Shown here: piece by piece, positions 12,211 to 23,074 of the stretch
Numbering within the stretch: the stretch's first letter is position 1
How the letters are laid out: each line of letters starts with the position of its first letter
DNA from: Wurfbainia villosa
Taxonomy: Eukaryota; Streptophyta; Magnoliopsida; Zingiberales; Zingiberaceae
Assembly: GCA_025175895.1 (NCBI GenBank)
Contig: CM045989.1
Coordinates: 124,447,272 to 124,511,271, forward strand
DNA length: 64,000 nucleotides
Direction: 5' to 3'
Translations under genes and position numbers: made by a program
Notes under the pieces: model-generated
What the model saw: the letters and a program-made list of their open reading frames with translations, nothing else
The model's database searches: none
What the model was told of the DNA's origin: nothing

Positions 12211-12547
12211 GCCCTAACGGTCCTAGACCGTGTACGGAGGGCAATTCACTAAAACACTCCTCCTTGTTGGAGGTAGGAGTTTTACGATTACAAAAGCCTT
12301 CGAAGCAAAAAGATAGAGAGACAAACCCTCTCTTCTATTAAAGTAAAATGCAACGAAAAGCCTCGATTAAAAAGAATTGCAATATTGAAAGCAATAACAA
12401 ATTAAGATTATACCAACAACTAAACAAAAGAAACTTTAAGCTAGGGTTGTTGGCAGCACTTCGTTGTTGTAGAGTCGTCGGAGAGTTGCAGCGTAACGGA
12501 GGCTTTTGAGCACTTAGAATTGAGGATGAAACCCTAGGTTTGGCCCT

Positions 12548-12559
12548 CCTTTTATAGCC
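12548..12559 (-). promoter_or_regulatory. TATA box of family C 3' LTR
   Basis: The minus strand reads GGCTATAAAAGG. The matching box in the 5' LTR is at 25426-25437. Confidence 0.7.
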
Positions 12560-13101
12560 TTTAAGCCCCTCAACGAATGGGTCTTCAACCAATCACAAAT
12601 GGGCACAAAACTCCTTGAAAAATGGTGATAAAGCTTGACTCATCGAGGCTGATTTTCGCTGAACTGCCGTTGGCTTGAACTGATGGCCAGAATTTTTGAC
12701 TACAATAAAGAGTTAGCTCAAAATATAAGCGGATTCGACGGCCACTTGCTGTCCGATCTCAACATAGACCTTCCATGGGAAGTCTTGGGTCGGATCGTCG
12801 CCTAAGATCATCCCCGTAAAGAGGATACGACCTCACTTACGCTCGCACACACGAGCTTACCTCGATACTTACATGTCGCTTTTGCTTCTGGCCTTCCACT
12901 CAATTCCTTCGGCTCCCTCCGAAGTAACTCGAGTGTCGCCCGACCACCGCGGCTTCCTCCGGGTGTCGCTAGCCTTCAGCTCCAGCATTGAGACTTTTCT
13001 GCACACTTGATTTAGCTCGTGAGATAATAATATAAGCTTAACTTTGTATCGTTTGCTATAATCAAAACTTAGGTTCGACTTAGGTGCCCACTGCACCAAC
13101 A

Positions 13102-13115
13102 ATCTCCCCCTTTTT
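13102..13115 (-). other. Polypurine tract of family C
   Basis: The minus strand reads AAAAAGGGGGAGAT directly next to the LTR, the expected plus-strand primer site. Confidence 0.85.
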
Positions 13116-13948
13116 GATTTATGGCAAACCCACATACAAAGTTAAGACAAAAATAAGTATGAGATTATGCATGAATGAGTAGGAGTATATAAAAATTCTT
13201 TTTGAAGTGCTCCCCCTTGAGGAATCCTCCCCCTTGACCGAGGGTGAGTACTTGAGAAAGGGTTTTAACTCTCCCCCTTGATATTTGCTACTAAGAAAAA
13301 GAATTAAGTAACCGAAATTACTTAATATTGGCCATAGTGTTTAAAATAAGTTTTAAGTTAAGAAACCAAATGATTTCTTAACCTTGGCCTTTAAAAGTTA
13401 AATAAGTTTTCAAAACTTAAAGTTAACTTTTGGTTTAATTATGAAGTAAGAGTTAAGTTATCAAAAAAAAATTTTGACCCCTTAACTTTTGTCCTTTTTG
13501 TCCTTTTTCTCCCCCTTTTGCCGTATATCGAAAAGAGTAAGGGGTGTGTGGAAAACAAAATAAATGTTAAATTTAAAGTCCAAGTATGTTCCACATTTTT
13601 ATTTTTAAAAATAATATAGTGAAAATAAGTTCATCTATAAAATGTTCGACTCATATTTGGCTCGATTGATATGAAGGATCAACCAGTCCTGGTCAGAGTC
13701 GGTTAGTATGTATGATTATACTCCATGGTTCATAGCGATGCACTAGCTCTACATATGGAACCAGGAGTAAGGTCCTAACATCTCACGCCCATCTACGTGG
13801 CTAAGTACACAAACACATTAGTCCTATGTGTTGTGAGATGTATTGGCTCCTTAAATCTATAGGTGCATGATATCTAAGGTATGTCCTATGCTAGTTCCAT
13901 GAAAAAAAAAGTAAGAAATAGTAGTAAGAAAATATAATTTGTAAGTTC
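13116..13948 (-). other. Untranslated 3' region of family C
   Basis: AT-rich and without coding homology. Several CTCCCCCTTG words at 13208-13280 (polypurine-like on the minus strand) lie close to the true tract. The region separates RNase H from the LTR. Confidence 0.6.
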
Positions 13949-14901
13949 CTATTCTATTCCGCACATGCCTAATCTTTGTCTCAAGAGACTAAATTCGGCT
14001 TCGGGTAGTGGTTTAGTAAATATGTCTGCTAGGTTAGACTTCGAGTCAACATATTCGAGTTGTATGGAGCCGTTGGCTACATGTTCTCGAATGAAATGGT
14101 GTTTTACCTCTATATGCTTTGTCCTTGAATGACATATAGGGTTCTTAGTTAGATTTATCGAACTTATGTTGTCTACAAAAATTTTAGTTTTGGTGAAGTC
14201 CAACCTAAAGTCTCGGAGAGTGTGCTTCATCCAAAGAAGCTGAGTTACACACTCACCCATCGCAACGATTCGCCGGTGGTAGATAAGGCAACACAATGTT
14301 GCTTCCATCGCACCAACTCACTAGACTTGAGCCGAGTAGTTGACAACAACCACTCGTGCTCTTTCTATCGAGTTTACTACCGGCATAATCCGAATCGGAG
14401 TAGCCGATTAGTTCGAACTCCGTAGATCTAGGGTACCAAATACCAACGTTAAGTGTACCCTTAAGATATCTAAGGATACGCTTAACTAGGGTTAGGTGAG
14501 ACTCCTTAGCACAGGTTTGAAACCTGGCGTACATACTTACTGTGAATAGGATGTCGGGTCGACTCACAGTTAAGTATAGGAGACTTCCTATCGCGCTCCT
14601 ATAGTACTTTAAGTCAATGGACTTACTTTCTAGGTCTTCTCCTATGTTAACATTAATCGCCATTGGGGTGTTTATTATCTTAGCGTCTTGCATTCCAAAT
14701 CTTTTAATTAACTCCTTAGTGTATTTTTGTTGATATAGGTATATACCATCCTTAGTTTGTTTAATTTGTAGACCTAAAAAGAAACTTAACTCGCCTACCA
14801 AGTTCATTTCAAACTCACTTTCCATGAGTGAAACGAACTCGTTTAGTAAGGCTGAGTTAGAGGTTCCAAAAATTATATCGTCTACGTAAATTTGAGCTAT
14901 G
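13949..14901 (-). pseudogene. RT end and RNase H of family C
   Basis: Two overlapping minus-strand frames are seen, 14825-14253 and 14308-13949. The first carries the end of the reverse transcriptase and the connection (SEFEMNLVGELSFFLGLQIKQ, YRSAIGSLLYL..RPDILF) and the start of RNase H (GYSDSDYAG). The second carries the RNase H remainder (ECVTQLLWMKHTL, DNISSINLTKNP, RTKHIEVKHHFIREH, ADIFTKPLP). A small deletion with a frameshift near 14255-14310 removes the usual Ala-Glu-Ala-Glu-Tyr segment. The RT core is separated at 14906 by the family E insertion and resumes at 20392. Confidence 0.88.
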
Positions 14902-15073
14902 AATATTGTAAGAGATCGGATGGCCGGCTAGAGGGGGGTGAATAGCCCTCGTTCGTTGGTTATCGGAATTTGCTCGTCTACAATTAGATTAGCGCAAGCG
15001 GAAACAACAATACAAGCAAATTAAACAAATAAAAACAAAGCAAAGGAAATAGACAATGCTAACACAAGATGTA

Positions 15074-15104
15074 ACGTGGTTCACGGCTACGCCGCTAATC
15101 CACG
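15074..15104 (-). other. Conserved LTR hairpin, family E 3' LTR
   Basis: CGTGG/CCACG outer stem and CGGC/GCCG inner stem. The sequence is identical to the copy at 19409-19439. Confidence 0.7.
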
Positions 15105-15316
15105 GTCCCCGATTCGTCCTCGGTGAATCACTCCGCTCAACCAATCCACTAAATGGTCTCTCCTTTGCACCAAGCTAGGTGGAGGTAACCTTTACAATCA
15201 AGATCACTCTTCTTACAAATAGAATGGATTAAAAGCGAGTAAGAAGAGTTTAGAGCTTGTGGGGCACTAGGAAGATTGTTTGGAACTTAAGCATTAGCCT
15301 CTCAAAGGCTCACACC

Positions 15317-15332
15317 CTCTCTTTTTATAGAG
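15317..15332 (-). promoter_or_regulatory. TATA box of family E LTR
   Basis: The minus strand reads CTCTATAAAAAGAGAG, itself an inverted repeat around the TATA core. It is conserved at about 19653-19666 and 2194-2207. Transcription would run leftward. Confidence 0.75.
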
Positions 15333-15354
15333 AGGGCTAACTTCTTCCTGTTCG

Positions 15355-15680
15355 CCATCACGATCGCCCATGGCATGATCGCCGTTACTACAACGGCCTC
15401 CGAACACGCCGGATGCCGACCGCTGTTGTCCAACGGAACTCTTGGCGATCACCGGACCTCACTGGGCCGATCACGACTCGTAGTCGATCGCCTGGGCCGG
15501 CTACGAGCGGTTCTGCGGGCTAAAACCCTATTGACTACCGACCGCCGCCAGAATGATCTAGTCTTGGCAATGATCGCTAACGATGGCAATGATCGCCGCC
15601 ACAAACCGGGCCGTCAGATACCGGCCGAGCTACACTCGATTAGAGCGATGATCGCCATTCCATGGCAATGACCGTGCTCT
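15355..15680 (-). promoter_or_regulatory. GATCG/GGCAATGATCGCC motif cluster of family E LTR
   Basis: Repeated words GGCAATGATCGC, GATCGCC, GATCACGA and CGATCGCC are upstream of the TATA box in sense orientation. The paired cluster at about 19690-20010 differs by many 2-8 base indels although the flanking DNA is almost identical. Confidence 0.6.
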
Positions 15681-16075
15681 AAAACCCATCCGACACTTGG
15701 CCAAATGGCTACCCTCCCGAGTTACAATCGCCACTCATTTCTGAGTCCTTCGCCGGTTCTCTTCGTTCTCGCCACGCCTCGGCAAAGATCAGCGACGGCT
15801 CGCAATGCTCCTTCGCCTCTTGCCTCAAGTCTACTTCCTCCGGCCACTCCAAGCTTCTCGTCCGGCGGTCCCCTGATGCTCCAAGCGCACGGCTCGCAAA
15901 GCTATCCTTCACCGACTCAAGGCACGAGTCATGAGATGTGAAACTCGCCACGGCTCCATGTGCGAATTACTAAGTCCTGCACGACTTCAACGCACATATC
16001 AAATAAACATAACACACTAACTTAAACCCTTTGCCACACCATCAAAACCATATCACGCAAGAGATTGCCCTAACA

Positions 16076-16088
16076 ATCTCCCCTTTGA
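16076..16088 (-). other. Polypurine tract of family E
   Basis: The minus strand reads CAAAGGGGAGAT next to the LTR. Confidence 0.8.
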
Positions 16089-17448
16089 TGTGTGGCAATC
16101 CGCTTAAGTTAGGTAAAACATTTGATATAAATTCTAAGGGTAAGAAAGCATGTAAAGATAAACATGATATAACAACATGCAACTCCCCTTAATCCATGAA
16201 ATTCTCTATGCAAATTTTCCCTATCATATATTTCTCCCCTACAATATATTTCTCCTACAATATATTTCTCCCTAAAATATATTTCTCCCTAAAGTGATTA
16301 ACTTAAACATACTTATTTCTCCTTTGACACCATCAAAAAGATTAACACTAAGTTATAAGCTCATGGCATCAAGTATAATGGAGGAAAATATGACAAGTTG
16401 ATTTAAAATTGGGTACCATTTGTTGGTGGCATCAAGTATATTTCTACTACTTGTAGGAGGTTTACAAACTGAATTCGGCCTTCAATATTCTGAATCATTG
16501 CTATCAAGCATGGCGATCGGCACACAAAGAATCCAAATTTCTGATTTTCTGAACGAAATTCAGAAATGCATTATAAATTCCAGAAAATTTGAAAAATCAT
16601 GAAATTTGGGGAACATATTTCTCTTAAGTATATCTATCAAGGAAAAATAGTTTTTCATGAAAATCATTATATTTTACAAGATTTGCCAAAAATCCAAACA
16701 CTTGAAAAACCACTAGTTTTTGAGCATGTTAGTATCAAGTTAGCTACCTAGTTTTGCATCCAATTGTTTCAACACATGAATATATGTATTTTAAGGTAAG
16801 AAATTGTTTTGAAAACATTAGAAATATCCAACCATGATCTTTGGGCAATATGTCTATTAATTAAACATAAGCCTTCCCCATGATTGGTCTATTATTGATA
16901 TTTTGATACTTTAAATGACCATCTAAATGCCATAGGCATTAGTGGACATTTGTATCATCCTAACATCTCACCCATGCTAAGTTTGCAATCAAGTTAGCCT
17001 ATAGTGAGTGTGAGATGCATCCTAGGGGGGTATTTGTATATATATACTTAACCAATATATTCAAGCAATTCTATCATGGTTAAGTATCAACCTAACAACC
17101 TACATGATCATAATGACATATATTAATTAAATTCACATTATGATCATGAAATACATGTTTTCATCAAATTATAACCATGCATTAGGCATTATATGATGAT
17201 AATAAATAAAGTATCACCTAAAGCATGATTTAAACCTATTTCTCATGATGATGTGCCAAATATCAAAAACATAAATCATGATTTAAAACATACATAGGAA
17301 TTACAACAATCATCATGATTTAAGCATTATTACCTATTTATGGGCACGTTATCATCACCCAACACTATCTAAAAATGTTGTCTCCATCCTAAGTCAACCA
17401 AAATATGATATAGGTCAAGTTCATATGGTTGACTACCCTAGGGGTTTT
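16089..17448 (-). other. Non-coding internal region of family E
   Basis: AT-rich with no coding homology. ATATATTTCTCCC-type words repeat at 16225-16290. It replaces the pol region of an autonomous element. Confidence 0.7.
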
Positions 17449-19178
17449 CTAACCCTTAAGGATGGATTTTGGAACCCAAAATAGATTTTTACCTATGGGG
17501 TTCACTAGAAATTCCTTGGGGATCCATTTCTTAGCTATTACTTTGTTTTTGTCTTGTCCCTAGCTATTAGGCATCTATAGACCTTCTCATTTTTCTTCTC
17601 TTTATATCCTAGGCCTTTCTTGTTAAAACTTGCCCTTTGGCTCCCTATGATCATATTCAAGGTGTTGGAGCCAATTGTAAATTTTCCTAGGGCTTTGGTT
17701 AAATAATCTACCTTTTCCCTTAATGCCCTATTTTCTTCTATGCATGCATCACTAACATCTAAAGGCACATAATTATCATGTGAGCATGCATCATCATGGC
17801 AAGAAGAAGTATCATTATTATTTAAGCATGCATTTTCTAGCTTATTTTCTAATGCCTTAATTTGATCTAGCATGCATTTATTTTTCTTCTTTGCTCTAAA
17901 CAAATCCCTAGTTAAACTAGAAATCATAGTAACTATTTTACTAGGAGAGGCTGCTACTATAGTTTTCATGTCCTCTTCTTCTTCTTCGGATGATGAGGAG
18001 GATGATGATGTGGAGGAGGCTCCCTTCACTTGAGCTCTCCTCTCTTGTGCTTGATCCTTCATTTTCTGAGGAGGAGCAATCCAAATCGCCAAAGGCCATC
18101 AAGGCCAAATTGGCGATAAAGGCATTCTCCTCATCCGATGATGAGGAGGAGGATGAGGAAGGATCATCCCATGTCTTGGCCTTGAATGCTTTGGCCTTCC
18201 CTTTTCTTTTGCCTTCTTCTCCTCTTCCTTCTTTTCTTGCTCCCTTTTCTTCTTCTTTCTTTCTTCTTTCTTTTCCTCTCTTCCTTGCTTTTGTTTAGGA
18301 GAGGACAATTGTCCCTTATGTGTCCCTCTCCTTGGCAATTGTAACATATCACCTTCCCCCTTGGTCTTCTATTCCTATCATTTGATTTATCAAATCTAAA
18401 ATTCTTAAATACACGCCTCACCTTCCTTACCATGTAGGCTTCCTGCTATCCATGGAGGAGGAGGAGGCTTCATCATCGGAGGAGGAGGGGACTTCCATCT
18501 TCTTCTTCCCCTTGTTTGCCAACAATGCTACTCCTCTTGAGGGTTGGATTCTTGGCTCTTCTTGAATTCCTTCAAGCCTCGTTTCGTGGAGCTCCATTGT
18601 CGAGAAGAACTCCTCCAAGGTACTTACTTCCAAGTTCTTGGACATATAGAAGGAGTCCACCATGGAACTCCACTTTGAGGACCGGGGAAAGGCATCTATA
18701 GCCTTCATGAGCATGTCCGGTTTGATAGCTTCTCACCTACACTTGTTAGCCCAATTAAAATTTCTTTAAACCTAGAGTGTAGTGAGGTTACCTTTTCTCC
18801 CTTTTCTAGTTTTATATTGGATAATTGGGAGCGGAGGAGGTCTCTCCTTGCTAGCTTGGCCTCGGATGTGCCTTCATGGAGTTCTATAAGCTTCTCCCAC
18901 ATCTCTTTGGCGCTAGCACATTCTCCGATCCGGTTGATCTCTTGTTGAGGGAGCACATTGTAGAGATGGTGCTTGGCTTTGGAGTTTGCAAGGTGCTCCT
19001 CTTGCCTCTTGGTCCACCTAGATTTCTATTGGCTTCCCTTCTTCATCCCTAGGCAAACGAAACCGGATTCCATTGTAATCATTATATCAAAATCCGTTTC
19101 GAAAAATACCTCCATTCGCTTCTTCCACCAAGCGAATTCTCCTTCAAACTTCGGAGGATGGATGTTGGAGCCGGCCAT
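17449..19178 (-). pseudogene. Gag of family E
   Basis: It begins at ATG 19178 (MAGSNIHPPKFEGEFAWWK), the usual start of a SIRE-like gag. The capsid-like UBN2-type region follows (AKEMWEKLIELHEGTSEAK, about 18890; FPRSSKWSSMVDSFYMSKNL, about 18680). Next is a Ser/Asp-rich linker, one CCHC knuckle CYNCQGEGHIRDNC (about 18345) and a highly Lys/Arg-rich stretch. After a second acidic Ser/Glu linker a coiled-coil part (DQIKALENKLENAC, ENRALREKVDYLTKAL) is followed by FWVPKSILKG and a stop at 17449. At least four frame changes interrupt the reading frame. Order and motifs match the C and D gags, but the protein ends where protease should begin. Confidence 0.88.
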
Positions 19179-19226
19179 TTTTGATGTAGGGCTTGTTGCT
19201 GCGGTTAGTCCGGTGACAAGCAACCT

Positions 19227-19239
19227 GGCTCTGATACCA
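19227..19239 (-). other. Primer-binding site of family E
   Basis: The minus strand reads TGGTATCAGAGCC, a perfect initiator tRNA-Met complement two bases from the LTR. Confidence 0.95.
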
Positions 19240-19241
19240 CT

Positions 19242-20386
19242 TGTAAGAGATCGGATGGCCGGCTAGAGGGGGGTGAATAGCCCTCGTTCGTTGGTTATCG
19301 GAATTTGCTCGTCTACAATTAGATTAGCGCAAGCGGAAACAACAATACAAGCAAATTAAACAAATAAAAACAAAGCAAAGGAAATAGACAATGCTAACAC
19401 AAGATGTAACGTGGTTCACGGCTACGCCGCTAATCCACGGTCCCCGATTCGTCCTCGGTGAATCACTCCGCTCAACCAATCCACTAAATGGTCTCTCCTT
19501 TGCACCAAGCTAGGTGGAGGTAACCTTTACAATCAAGATCACTCTTCTTACAAATAGAATGGATTAAAAGCGAGTAAGAAGAGTTTAGAGCTTGTGGGGC
19601 ACTAGGAAGATTGTTTGGAACTTAAGCATTAGCCTCTCAAAGGCTCACACCATCTCTTTTTATAGAGAGGGCTAACTTCTTCTCGCCATCACCGATCGCC
19701 ACCCATGGCTACAACGGCCTCCGAACACGCCGGATGCCGACCGCTGTTGTCCAATCGGAACTCTGGCGCCGATCGGCTGACTCACCCGATCACGACTCGT
19801 AGTCGATCGCCCGGCGGCTACGGAGCGTTCTGTACAAAACCCTATTGACTACCGATGGCCGCTAGCCGATCGTTAGTCTTGGCAATGATCGCTAACGATG
19901 GCGCCGATCACGCCACAAACCCGGTCAGATACCAAATGCCGAGCTACACTGATTAGAGCGATCGCCATTCCATGGTACGACCGTGTCAAAACCCATCCGA
20001 CACTTGGCCAAATGGCTACCCTCCCGGTTACAATCGCCACTCTCATTTCTGAGTCCTTCGCTTCGGTTCTCTTCGTTCGCCACGCCCCAAAGATCAGCGA
20101 CGGCTCGCAATGCTCCTTCGCCTCTTGCCTCAAGTCTACTTCCTCCGGCTTCACTCCAAGCTTCTCGTCCGGCGGTCCCTCGGATGCTCCAAGCGCACGG
20201 CTTCCGCAAAGCTATCCTTCACCGACTCAAGGCACGAGTCATGAGATGTGAAACTCGCCATGGCTCCATGTGCGAATTACTAAGTCCTGCACGACTTCAA
20301 CGCACATATCAAATAAACATAACACACTAACTTAAACCCTTTGCCACACCATCAAAACCATATCACGGCAAGAGATTGCCCTAACA
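19242..20386 (-). repeat. 5' LTR of family E
   Basis: It is 1145 bases and pairs with 14907-16075. The terminal block is at 19262-19281, the hairpin at 19409-19439, the TATA complement at about 19653-19666 and the GATCG cluster at about 19690-20010. Confidence 0.92.
19409..19439 (-). other. Conserved LTR hairpin, family E 5' LTR
   Basis: CGTGG/CCACG and CGGC/GCCG stems. If transcription starts shortly after the TATA box, this hairpin lies in the transcribed part of the LTR. Confidence 0.7.
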
Positions 20387-20391
20387 AATAT

Positions 20392-20901
20392 TTCTTTACC
20401 TAAGGTTTTTACGAAGAGAGTTGGGTCAACTAAGCCTTGGTTAAACCCTTTTGACTTAAGATGGATTGAAAGTCTCTCATACCAAGCTCGAGGAGCTTGT
20501 TTAAGTCCATAGAGAGCTTTCTTAAGTTTTAGAACATGGTCGGGTTTATCTAGATTTTCGAACCCGGGGGGTTGGCTAACATAAACTTCTTCTTTAATGT
20601 ATCCATTTAAGAATGCCGACTTAACATCCATTTGAAACAGCTTAAATCCTCGATGTGCGGCATAAGCTAGCAACATTCGAATGGATTCGAGTCTAGCTAC
20701 TGGGGCATAGGTTTCGTCGTAATCTAAGCCTTCGACTTGACTAAACCCTTTGGCGACTAACCTAGCCTTGTTTCTAACTACTTCACCTTTATCATCGTTT
20801 ATTTCAAACACCCACCTTGTTCCAATTATCGTTTTGTCTTTAGGTGGTGGTACTAATTCCCACACTTCATTCCTAGTAAATTGAGCTAGCTCTTCTTGCA
20901 T
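20392..20901 (-). pseudogene. Reverse transcriptase N-terminal half of family C
   Basis: The open minus-strand frame begins in the conserved copia RT entry (EELAQFTRNEVWELVPPPKD). It continues through WVFEINDDKGEVVRNKARLV and YAPVARLESIRMLL to the first catalytic aspartate motif (QMDVKSAFLNG). It ends with LKKALYGLKQAPRAWYERLS and DPTLFVKT. The frame is intact up to the family E insertion; its continuation with the YVDD active site starts at 14901. It would synthesise cDNA in the virus-like particle. Codons of the nested LTR extend the apparent ORF to 20332, but those are not RT. Confidence 0.9.
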
Positions 20902-21325
20902 TGCAATAATCCAATCGGGATCAAGAAGAGCTTGTTCAATTGATTTGGGTTCTATCTTTGAAATTAAGGAAATTTGACTAAGGTTCCTATAGGATGCTCT
21001 AGTTCAACTCCTAGATTAGGATCTCCTATCACTTGATCGATAGGGTGGTTAGTCCAATCCTAGATTGGGTTGGGTTTGTGTCACCTAATGCTTGATCAAT
21101 GGGGTGACTTGGTTGAACATTAGTTTGGTGAGTCATCTATCACTTGATCAATAGAGTGACTTGGTTGACTTAGGTTAGGATTAACACTCAGACCTGATCT
21201 CGGATCGAGAGTTAGGTCTAGTATGAATCGGCTCGCTAATTGGGGTTGGGGTTTTGTAGGTTCATGTCCTTCATCAAATACTACATTGATAGTCTCTCGA
21301 CTCTAAGGGTGTCGTGGTTATATAT
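20902..21325 (-). other. Linker between integrase and RT of family C
   Basis: No clear domain is visible. A roughly 60-base word (ATCACTTGATCAATAGGGTGACTTGGTTGA) recurs in degenerate form between 21027 and 21170. SIRE elements have a variable hydrophilic linker here. Confidence 0.5.
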
Positions 21326-21780
21326 TTATAAGCTCGACTTGTAGTCGAGTATCCTAGAAAGATTCCTTGTCGTGGTCTTGGATGTAAATTTCCCTAGGTA
21401 ATCCTTAGTGTTTAGGATATGTACCTTACACCCAAATACCCTAAAGTACTTGATGTTAGGTATTTTATCGTGATAAATCTCGTATGATGTCTTAAGGTGC
21501 CTCTTTACCATAAGGATTCTATTTTGGACATAGCATGCCGTACTCACGGCTTCTGCCCAAAACCTATCGGGTAGGTCATATTCGTTTAACATGGTCCTAG
21601 CGACTTCTTGTAGAGTTCGGTTTTTCCGCTCCACTAGGCCATTTTGTTGAGGGGTCCTAGGGCAAGAGAATTCATGGTGGTATCCGTTTAGGTTACAGAA
21701 GTCGGTGAACCTTTGATTTTCGAATTCACCACCATGATCGCTTCTAATTCTTTTAACCTTAAGGTTTTTTTGATTCTCGA
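21326..21780 (-). pseudogene. Integrase C-terminal half of family C
   Basis: The frame 21634-21326 encodes the segment with the catalytic glutamate (ERKNRTLQEVARTML) and the post-catalytic block AEAVSTACYVQNR and KYFRVFGCKVHILNTKD. A frameshift separates it from the next frame upstream (21782-22507). Sequence between 21635 and 21780 still carries the conserved NGG-EFEN-type and P-QNG-type motifs in other frames. The enzyme would insert cDNA into chromosomes. Confidence 0.85.
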
Positions 21781-21781
21781 T

Positions 21782-22507
21782 TTATTTGAATAAATTGATT
21801 AATTGATCTAGGGTATCATTTTTATGTTTGATGAACCTAACCCAGGTAAACCTGGAGTAGTCGTCAATTATGACTAAGCAATATTGACTTTTATTGAGTG
21901 ACTTGGCTCCATGTGAATCGAATAGATCCATATGCAGGAGCTCAAGTACACTTGAGGTTCGTTCTTGGTTAGTTAACTTGTGTTGTGTCCTAGGTTGTTT
22001 TCCTTGTTGACAAGCATTACAGATTTTATTAACCAAGTTGTTGAGGTTGGGTAAGCCTCTGACTAAGTCACTCTGACTCATCTTGTGGATGAGTCTTAAA
22101 AGTAGTGGACCGAGTCGTCGGTGCCACAACCATGATTCCTCTTCCTGTGTCATAAGACATTTGACTGAGGATTTGATTAAGTTAATTGTGTAAATATTAT
22201 TTGTCCTAGTTCCTTTGAGTATTGTTTTAGCTGTTTTATTTGTTTTAATTACACATTCATTTTCTAAAAATACGACCTTATAGTTATTGTCACATAATTG
22301 GCTTACGCTAAGCAGGTTATATTCAAAATTCTCTACAAGTAATACATTTTTAATAACAAAATTTGAGTTAAGCTCGATATCACCTGATCCGATGATTTTG
22401 AGCTTGCTGTTATTCCCCAAGGCTACCGATCCTTGTCGTTTGAATCGAAGCTTTGTGAATTTGAGTTGATCCCCGGTCATGTGTCGGGAGCAACCGCTGT
22501 CCAACAT
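21782..22507 (-). CDS. Protease and integrase N-terminal part of family C
   Basis: This 241-codon frame starts in the aspartic protease active site (MLDSGCSRHMTGD, with DSG in place of DTG as usual in SIRE). It then has NLLSVSQLCD, the GAG-pre-integrase zinc region (LWHRRLG and CNACQQGKQ, the second half of an HHCC finger) and the first integrase core aspartates (LLHMDLFDSHG, VIIDDYSRFTW). It runs open to LDQLINLFK, where a frameshift occurs. It is upstream of RT in copia order (protease, integrase, RT). Confidence 0.9.
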   Translation of the reverse strand: MLDSGCSRHMTGDQLKFTKLRFKRQGSVALGNNSKLKIIGSGDIELNSNFVIKNVLLVENFEYNLLSVSQLCDNNYKVVFLENECVIKTNKTAKTILKGTRTNNIYTINLIKSSVKCLMTQEEESWLWHRRLGPLLLRLIHKMSQSDLVRGLPNLNNLVNKICNACQQGKQPRTQHKLTNQERTSSVLELLHMDLFDSHGAKSLNKSQYCLVIIDDYSRFTWVRFIKHKNDTLDQLINLFK

Positions 22508-22862
22508 CCATTGATCCTACACACAAGGTGGTTGGATTGGATGTTAGATTTTTTTTAAAAAAAATTGGTTGTAAGTTGTTAAACCTAGGTCATCTCACTT
22601 GTGTCTATATGATCAATCATGTTATACTTATGTGTTTTTTGTGAGATGACTTCCAATTAAGTTGATTAAGTGCATTTATGTTTAAGTAATGTTATATTTG
22701 GATTTGACCCTAGGCTTGTCAAGTTTACCTTTTCAAGATCATGGCGAGGAACAGGGGCCTTCTTTTATCGGATCATCGACCACTTCCTTAGACAAAGCCA
22801 TTTTCAAGAAAATGATGACTTGACTCACCTAAAATTATTTCCTCGTCTAACTAGTTATTTTT

Positions 22863-23021
22863 GAAAAGAGGCTCCCCGAGGCTCAATCTTTTCGAAGGAT
22901 TTTAGTTGATTAATTGAAAAGAGGCTCCCCGAGGCTCAATCTTTTCGAAGGATTTTAGTTGGTTATTTGAAAAGAGGCTCCCCGAGGCTCAATCTTTTCG
23001 AAGGATTTTAGTTGGTTATTT
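22863..23021 (-). repeat. 53-base tandem repeat, three copies, between gag and protease of family C
   Basis: Units start at 22863, 22916 and 22969 and each begins GAAAAGAGGCTCCCCGAGG. Each can fold by pairing GAAAAGA with TCTTTTC. The copies are almost identical, so the expansion is recent. Confidence 0.9.
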
Positions 23022-23074
23022 ACGTGTTCTAAGTGAGTTCACGAAAGAAAAAAAAAAATCTAAGCATGCAATTT

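Larger units (their letters stand above)
12049..13101 (-). repeat. 3' LTR of family C
   Basis: It is 1053 bases long and, read on the plus strand, starts TGTTGGATCG and ends GCACCAACA. It matches 24934-25962. It contains the TATA box CTATAAAAGG (complement at 12548-12559), the hairpin (12179-12210) and the terminal block (12068-12090). Confidence 0.9.
14907..16075 (-). repeat. 3' LTR of family E
   Basis: It is 1169 bases long with TGTAAGAG..CCCTAACA ends on the plus strand. TATA box CTCTATAAAAAGAGAG is the complement of 15317-15332. The terminal block is at 14927-14946 and the hairpin at 15074-15104. The GATCG-rich cluster at about 15355-15680 lies just upstream of the TATA box in sense orientation. 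Confidence 0.92.
14907..20386 (-). mobile_element. Family E: complete gag-only SIRE-related element (TR-GAG type)
   Basis: It is 5480 bases, flanked by AATAT at 14902-14906 and 20387-20391, and interrupts the RT of family C. The LTRs are 14907-16075 and 19242-20386. A perfect PBS (19227-19239) and polypurine tract (16076-16088) are present, and the only gene is a gag (19178-17449). No pol is present. The outer 430 bases of the two LTRs differ at about one position, so this is a recent insertion, the youngest in its stack. Confidence 0.93.
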
